Assembly (NCBI GenBank): GCA_034638255.1
Contig: JAWPGT010000003.1
Location: forward strand, 682,001-746,000
Direction: 5' to 3'
Source of the DNA: Coprinus comatus
Taxonomy: Eukaryota; Basidiomycota; Agaricomycetes; Agaricales; Agaricaceae
Length of the DNA stretch: 64,000 nucleotides
Position numbers and translations under genes: made by a program. Under the pieces are notes generated by a model that saw only the letters and a list, made by a program, of their open reading frames with translations, made no database searches and was not told the origin of the DNA. Positions 59,773-64,000 of the stretch are shown here, in pieces (within the stretch, counting starts at the first letter, position 1; each line of letters begins with the position of its first letter).

Positions 59773-61142
59773 CTTCTTTCGCACTAGCCGATATATAGTG
59801 AGTTCTAGCTTTATAAGGTCCAACCCGAACAGTCTTCTGAACCATGTTCCACAAACTAATAAGGTCATCTATCTCTGTACTCTCACCCTTAACATCTTCT
59901 TGCTCTATACCCGTATAATCCAGCTGCCAAGATAATTCTGTATATGCAATGGATATTCCCATTCTTCTCTCTCCTTCCCTCCATATATGTACAGTACTGA
60001 TGTAGCCCAAAAACTGGCATATTAAGCATACCTACTTATTTGTTTGTTTGTTTTTTACTTCTTTTTTCTTTCCCTTGACGACATACTCCAAAAGGTTAGA
60101 ACAAAATCGAGAAGAGAACGAGAGAGAGCAACGACGAAAAAAAAAAACCGGGTTTTTTTTTATTTCTTTTTTAACATTCTACAATTTAATGGGGATATGT
60201 ATGTCATATCAGAAGAAAAAAAAAACATTTTATCTCCAAACCGAATAGTGTCCATTGAACGTTAGAACTTTACGGCATTTCGCGGCCTCAGGTTCTCATG
60301 GCTATAACTTGGAGATCCTTAACACAAATATATATATACAACCCTTGAAATTTAAAATCACACAAGTATCGAAAAGGAAATAACAATTATTGCATATTGT
60401 ATAGGAAAATTGGATCCCGAAGATCTATGTGATCTACAATACAAATACATAGCTTGCGTGAAGAACAAAACTTTTGAACGGGACGGAAACTCATACTCCA
60501 AGTGTTAATTGAAGATTTTTCTCAACTTTTCCGCAATCGGAGAGGAGAGGCAGGGTCGATCGATAACCTAGGTTTTAGCTAGAATTTTTAATGATCTGCA
60601 TTCTATATAGTAAGTGGTATTATTGTCTGGAGACGAGTTTGTTATTACTCGAAGGACTTCTTCGCGAGAAAAAAAAAATCGACGATCCTCCATCATCCAA
60701 CATTCAACATCCAACAACCAACAGTATATGGGGATATATATAAAATACAAATGATGCAGGGATAAAATCTATGACATGTCATGAAATGAGTCGTTCAAAA
60801 AAGTGGTGCTGAAGAAATGAGGCCCATGAAGTAAAGCAAGTTTTCATAGCCTACATTGTATCCCCTCCATACGATCTATCAATAATGCAGAGACTAACCC
60901 TTTAACGTAATGCGACCTTTTCGCTCCTAGAAGATTTGCAATTTTAATCAAGGAGTGGAGACCGACCACAATGGGCTAACCCAAGACCTATTTAGCTCTT
61001 GGGAGGGTTGAACTACTAATGATGCTCTTTCCTTGACCGCTCCAGAGTCTAGACGCCTAAAAAACAGTCAATAAATGGAAGAAAACAGAACGTCAAGATG
61101 TAAGTATACCTGGATTCTATTACGAAGTATAGCAAAACTCAA
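59773..61142. other. AT-rich intergenic region with homopolymer tracts
   Basis: About 1.37 kb between the zinc-finger gene and CWC24, both of whose 3' ends face it. Many A and T runs, and no supportable gene. One long A/T hairpin is listed separately. Confidence 0.45.
60139..60161. repeat. Perfect inverted repeat, A-run CC G GG T-run
   Basis: Eleven-base arms (nine A then CC; GG then nine T) flank a single G. They could form a hairpin in the 3' region of the zinc-finger gene, or be a slippage-generated sequence. It lies 366 bases after the stop codon. Confidence 0.65.
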
Positions 61143-62285
61143 TCAATCAGAGTCATCGTCAGAATCCGAATGCTGTTCTTCCAAGCCTTCTATTTGCACA
61201 CTTGGCCCTTCTTCATCTCCATTACCCTCCTTATCCTCTTTATCCTTTCTCTTTTTATTTACTTTGTCGATAATCTTGTCCGCGCGATTGAAGATACCAC
61301 CTGTTGGTGCTCCACAAGCCAGACATTTAGGAGTCTTCGTATATCTTTTGATAGCACACGCAGAGCAATAATAATGTCCACACCTCGTCACGACAGGGTC
61401 TGTGTAGTGTTTCCGACATATTAGGCACGCGAATGGAACGTCTTCGTCGGAGTCATCAGAATCACTATCGTCACCGGCTTCCTTTTGAGCGTTCTCCGCC
61501 AATTTATCCAGTTGCCATCCCGCAAGGTCTGTATATTTTGTCAATATTCTCAAATAGTACATGTATGCACGCATATACTCACATGTTCCTCGGTCGTGCA
61601 AGAATTTACATGTATCACCAAAACCACAATAACCAGTCTCTATACAACCAACCAATCGTCAGCCTCCTATCATCATCAGATTTGAAATAAAGAACATACC
61701 TTTATAATCCTTACAAACATCTGGTTGATAATCCACAATAGTCACAGTACGAATAGTATTGTTACTCCGTTGAGGACCAACTCTCATTGCCTTAGGTACC
61801 TCCTGAGACTTCTTTATGTGGCTCTTATATGCACTCTGACCATGATAATTACCATCATCAGGAACTTCATCTTCCTCTCCTGCATCTTCTTTTTCTTTTC
61901 TCCTTCTTTTAGCCAATAATTCTTCAGCTTCATCACCGGCCAATATCTCTAAAGCTGCGTTAACATGTGAACCTTTTGCTGTCCATTTCACATCAGGTCC
62001 ATCCCTTTGAGGTACTTCAGAATCATCTTCATATCCATCTCCATTTCCATCTCGTTGAGAAATAGTACGTTTTGTACCAGCACTTAGAAGATTAGTTGAA
62101 GCTTTCTTGGTTGGTAAGACCACTTCTGACTTTGTTGATGATGTCAATTCAGGTTGAGCGAATCGGTTTGAAGAAATGGATGATGAAGGTGGTGGTGATG
62201 TTGAACGTTTACGTGTGGTAGTTGGACGTCCTCTTGCTTTTTTCTTGAAGAAGGGTACGTTGGGTTGCTCTTCGGTTGAGGCCAT
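61143..62285 (-). CDS. CWC24: Pre-mRNA splicing factor Cwc24 / RNF113 (CCCH + RING)
   Basis: Spliceosome component that binds the 5' splice-site region before the first catalytic step. The start MASTEEQPNVPFFKKKARGR at 62285 was chosen over the longer frame to 62354. The N-terminus is basic and disordered (TTTRKRSTSPPPSS). It is followed by PQRDGPDVKWTAKGSHVNAA and the conserved region before the zinc finger, TVTIVDYQPDVCKDYK. The CCCH finger is C-x8-C-x5-C-x3-H (CKDYKETGYC, GFGDTC, KFLH), split by an intron. TDLAGWQLDKLAENAQKE links to the RING finger FACLICRKHYTDPVVTRCGH with YYCSACAIKR and CLACG. The C-terminal tail is acidic and ends SDSDDDSD at 61143. About four exons. Confidence 0.94.
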
Positions 62286-62409
62286 TGGTGGTCGTTCAAT
62301 GAACCGTGTGATGCACTGATGGCTGGCGTGATGGTATAACATAAGCCGAATCACGTGCCAGCTTGATGGTGTTCCAAAATTAGAATCCTCACCCAGATCT
62401 TCTAGTGTG

Positions 62410-62598
62410 ATGGCAGAATGGCCTCTTCTTCAAGGTTCAGGTTCACAAGTAAGTACAAACCGATCTCTTGATGCATTATCAACTAGTTCCCTTAAAAACA
62501 CCAACTAAAATAGACCCCAGTATTACGACATTGCTGCGGTCGCGAACCCAGATGTCAAAAAAAGAGCGCGGCCAGGTCACCGGTCAGCAGGTTGGTAA
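62410..62598 (+). CDS. Possible two-exon mini-gene diverging from CWC24
   Basis: ATG at 62410 opens MAEWPLLQGSGSQ, which runs to a strong donor (GTAAGT). A 62-71-base intron ends at TAG or CCCAG. With the CCCAG acceptor the frame continues YYDIAAVANPDVKKRARPGH and RSAGW to a stop at 62596-62598, for a protein of 38 residues. A further donor-like GTTGGT sits at 62591, so more exons are possible. The start lies 124 bases from the CWC24 start in a divergent arrangement, so a promoter is available. I do not recognise the product. Spliced, in-frame structure is the only support. Confidence 0.35.
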
Positions 62599-64000
62599 AG
62601 CAATACGGTCAGAAGGTGTTCTTCTTCTACTCTACTAAGACCCTAAATCCTGATTCAAATCCTATCTCCTTATGTACGCATATCAAGTTTTCATACTCAT
62701 AGTACTCTACTTTAAATTTAGAATTACTAGTTTCAAACACGATACACCTCTTTAGAAACTTCTTCTGAATCACCGTGTGCATCATGATCCATGATCATGT
62801 CCTTTTTTTTCCTTAGTAGTACTGAAAGGCTAAGGAGGTTAGTTCGCCGCTTTTTACCGTGAACCGTTGGGGAAACTCTGATTTGAGATTTTGATGGATG
62901 GCGAACTTCTTGGGGGGGGGGATGGACAATTCTTGCTGGTAAGTAAGGTATATTTCAGGAATGTGTCAGTGTGAGCGTGATAGTTGAGTTGTTGACTTCT
63001 TGAGAAAAAGCTCCACTTTATCTATAAAGAAGCTCCAGTTATTATCAAATTGTAGTGGAGGTATAAGTATAGACCTGCGAATAGGATTGAGTCAATGAAT
63101 GTTCCTCTGGGAAAGCTAAGACTATTGCTGTCTAGTAGAAGCTTTGTTCTTGGACTCCACACAGAGAATTCAACCATGTGCTCTCTTAGGGTCAGAACGA
63201 TCCTTAAATTGACCTGAGGTGCTTTACTCGTAGTACTTTTTAAAAGGTAAATCCTTTTTGTTTTCATTAAACCTCAAGTAATTTCCACAATTTTACGCGG
63301 ACAGACCGAAATTAGCTTGGTGCCAAACGTCAAATATTTTAGTCTTAATAGTATTTAGTGCAGAAAAATGTAACAAAACCTTAAGTCCGTTTTCTAGCCC
63401 ATACCGTCGGTCAAATCAAAAATTATAATTTACACTTATTAGCTCTACCTCGGCTTGGTAGAACAACTAGAACTAGAACCTCTAGTCAATAGGTCATGGC
63501 TATAAATTATTGATAGGACGAAGTTGTCTGCGGTTCTTCAGATTCCAGGTTCATCTAGGTGGAGCAAGACAAACTTCGGACCAGCGTACAAGTTAAAATC
63601 TCCTATCACTGGTCACTGGCTATTGGATGCAAGTGGGTTCAATGCGAGTTCTAGTGCGTTGTGTGTCTATGTATACTGTACTGTGTATTTTCATCATGGT
63701 CACAGTGTTCTGTAAATCATACTATGATATCACCATGTCCAACTCGAACACCATAGAGCTAGTTGTTCATATCTATGAATGGCGATGGCGATTCCTACCC
63801 TGAACTTCTTTCAATGTTAAGGTAGACGCCTCGTGTTTTCGCAAGGATGTTTTATCCCGTTTCTTACTACAACGGTTTAGAATTTCATTTTAAACGAGGG
63901 TGCATCAGCCCTACGTGGTAAGTACGTACTTACATAGCTGCTTTTTTCATTTGAACAAGCAATGTATATCTCTTCCAGGTGGAAATCATAAAAAAAGAAT
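62599..64000. other. Right-end spacer, no gene seen
   Basis: About 1.4 kb of AT-rich sequence with a G run of ten at 62912-62921. Short ORFs on both strands lack support. It could hold further exons of the mini-gene or the 5'/3' end of a gene beyond the window. Confidence 0.4.

Overview
This is a gene-dense stretch of a filamentous basidiomycete nuclear genome, most likely an agaricomycete. The evidence is that nearly every gene is cut by many short GT..AG introns (about 45-75 nt), that the protein families are fungal (Prm1, Sey1/RHD3, Atg6, Uve1-type UV endonuclease, Rvs161/Hob3, GH55 glucanase, Ppg1), and that several proteins look basidiomycete-specific (caspase-domain protein, AlkB-like protein with Cys clusters, PH/coiled-coil protein, a large disordered protein). 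I saw no transposon, CRISPR array or bacterial-style operon. Many single-frame ORFs are fragments of spliced genes, so I rebuilt genes by joining exons at GT/AG sites in frame. Exon edges are by eye.

Layout, left to right. 1-10 kb: DNA polymerase kappa (minus, cut by the left edge, two micro-exons), a caspase-domain protein (minus) head-to-head with ATG6/beclin (plus), then glutamate-cysteine ligase and mitochondrial F1 ATP synthase delta (plus). 10-22 kb: AlkB-like dioxygenase protein (plus) tail-to-tail with a PH/coiled-coil protein (minus), then a secreted GH55 beta-1,3-glucanase (minus). 22-24.5 kb: gene-poor, with one intron-containing tRNA-Met. 24.5-35 kb: PRM1 and SEY1 (minus), and acetoacetyl-CoA synthetase (plus) diverging from SEY1. 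36-40 kb: a large protein I do not recognise. 40.5-44.3 kb: UV-damage endonuclease (minus) diverging from the BAR protein HOB3/RVS161 (plus). 45-53 kb: SDR oxidoreductase, ARFRP1/Arl3-like GTPase and V-ATPase c'' (the last two only 86 bp apart at their starts), a CUE-domain ubiquitin-binding protein and a SET-domain protein methyltransferase. 53-55 kb: no convincing gene. 55-64 kb: tail-anchored CRAL-TRIO protein, PPG1 phosphatase, a two-finger zinc-finger factor, splicing factor CWC24, and a possible 62-bp-intron mini-gene diverging from it.

The genes are mostly housekeeping and do not form one pathway. Three loose themes recur: DNA damage handling (pol kappa, AlkB-like protein, UVE1), membrane fusion and shaping (PRM1, SEY1, HOB3, ARFRP1, CRAL-TRIO), and self-digestion or cell death (caspase-like protein, ATG6, CUE protein). 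Whether any of this proximity is functional is inference only.
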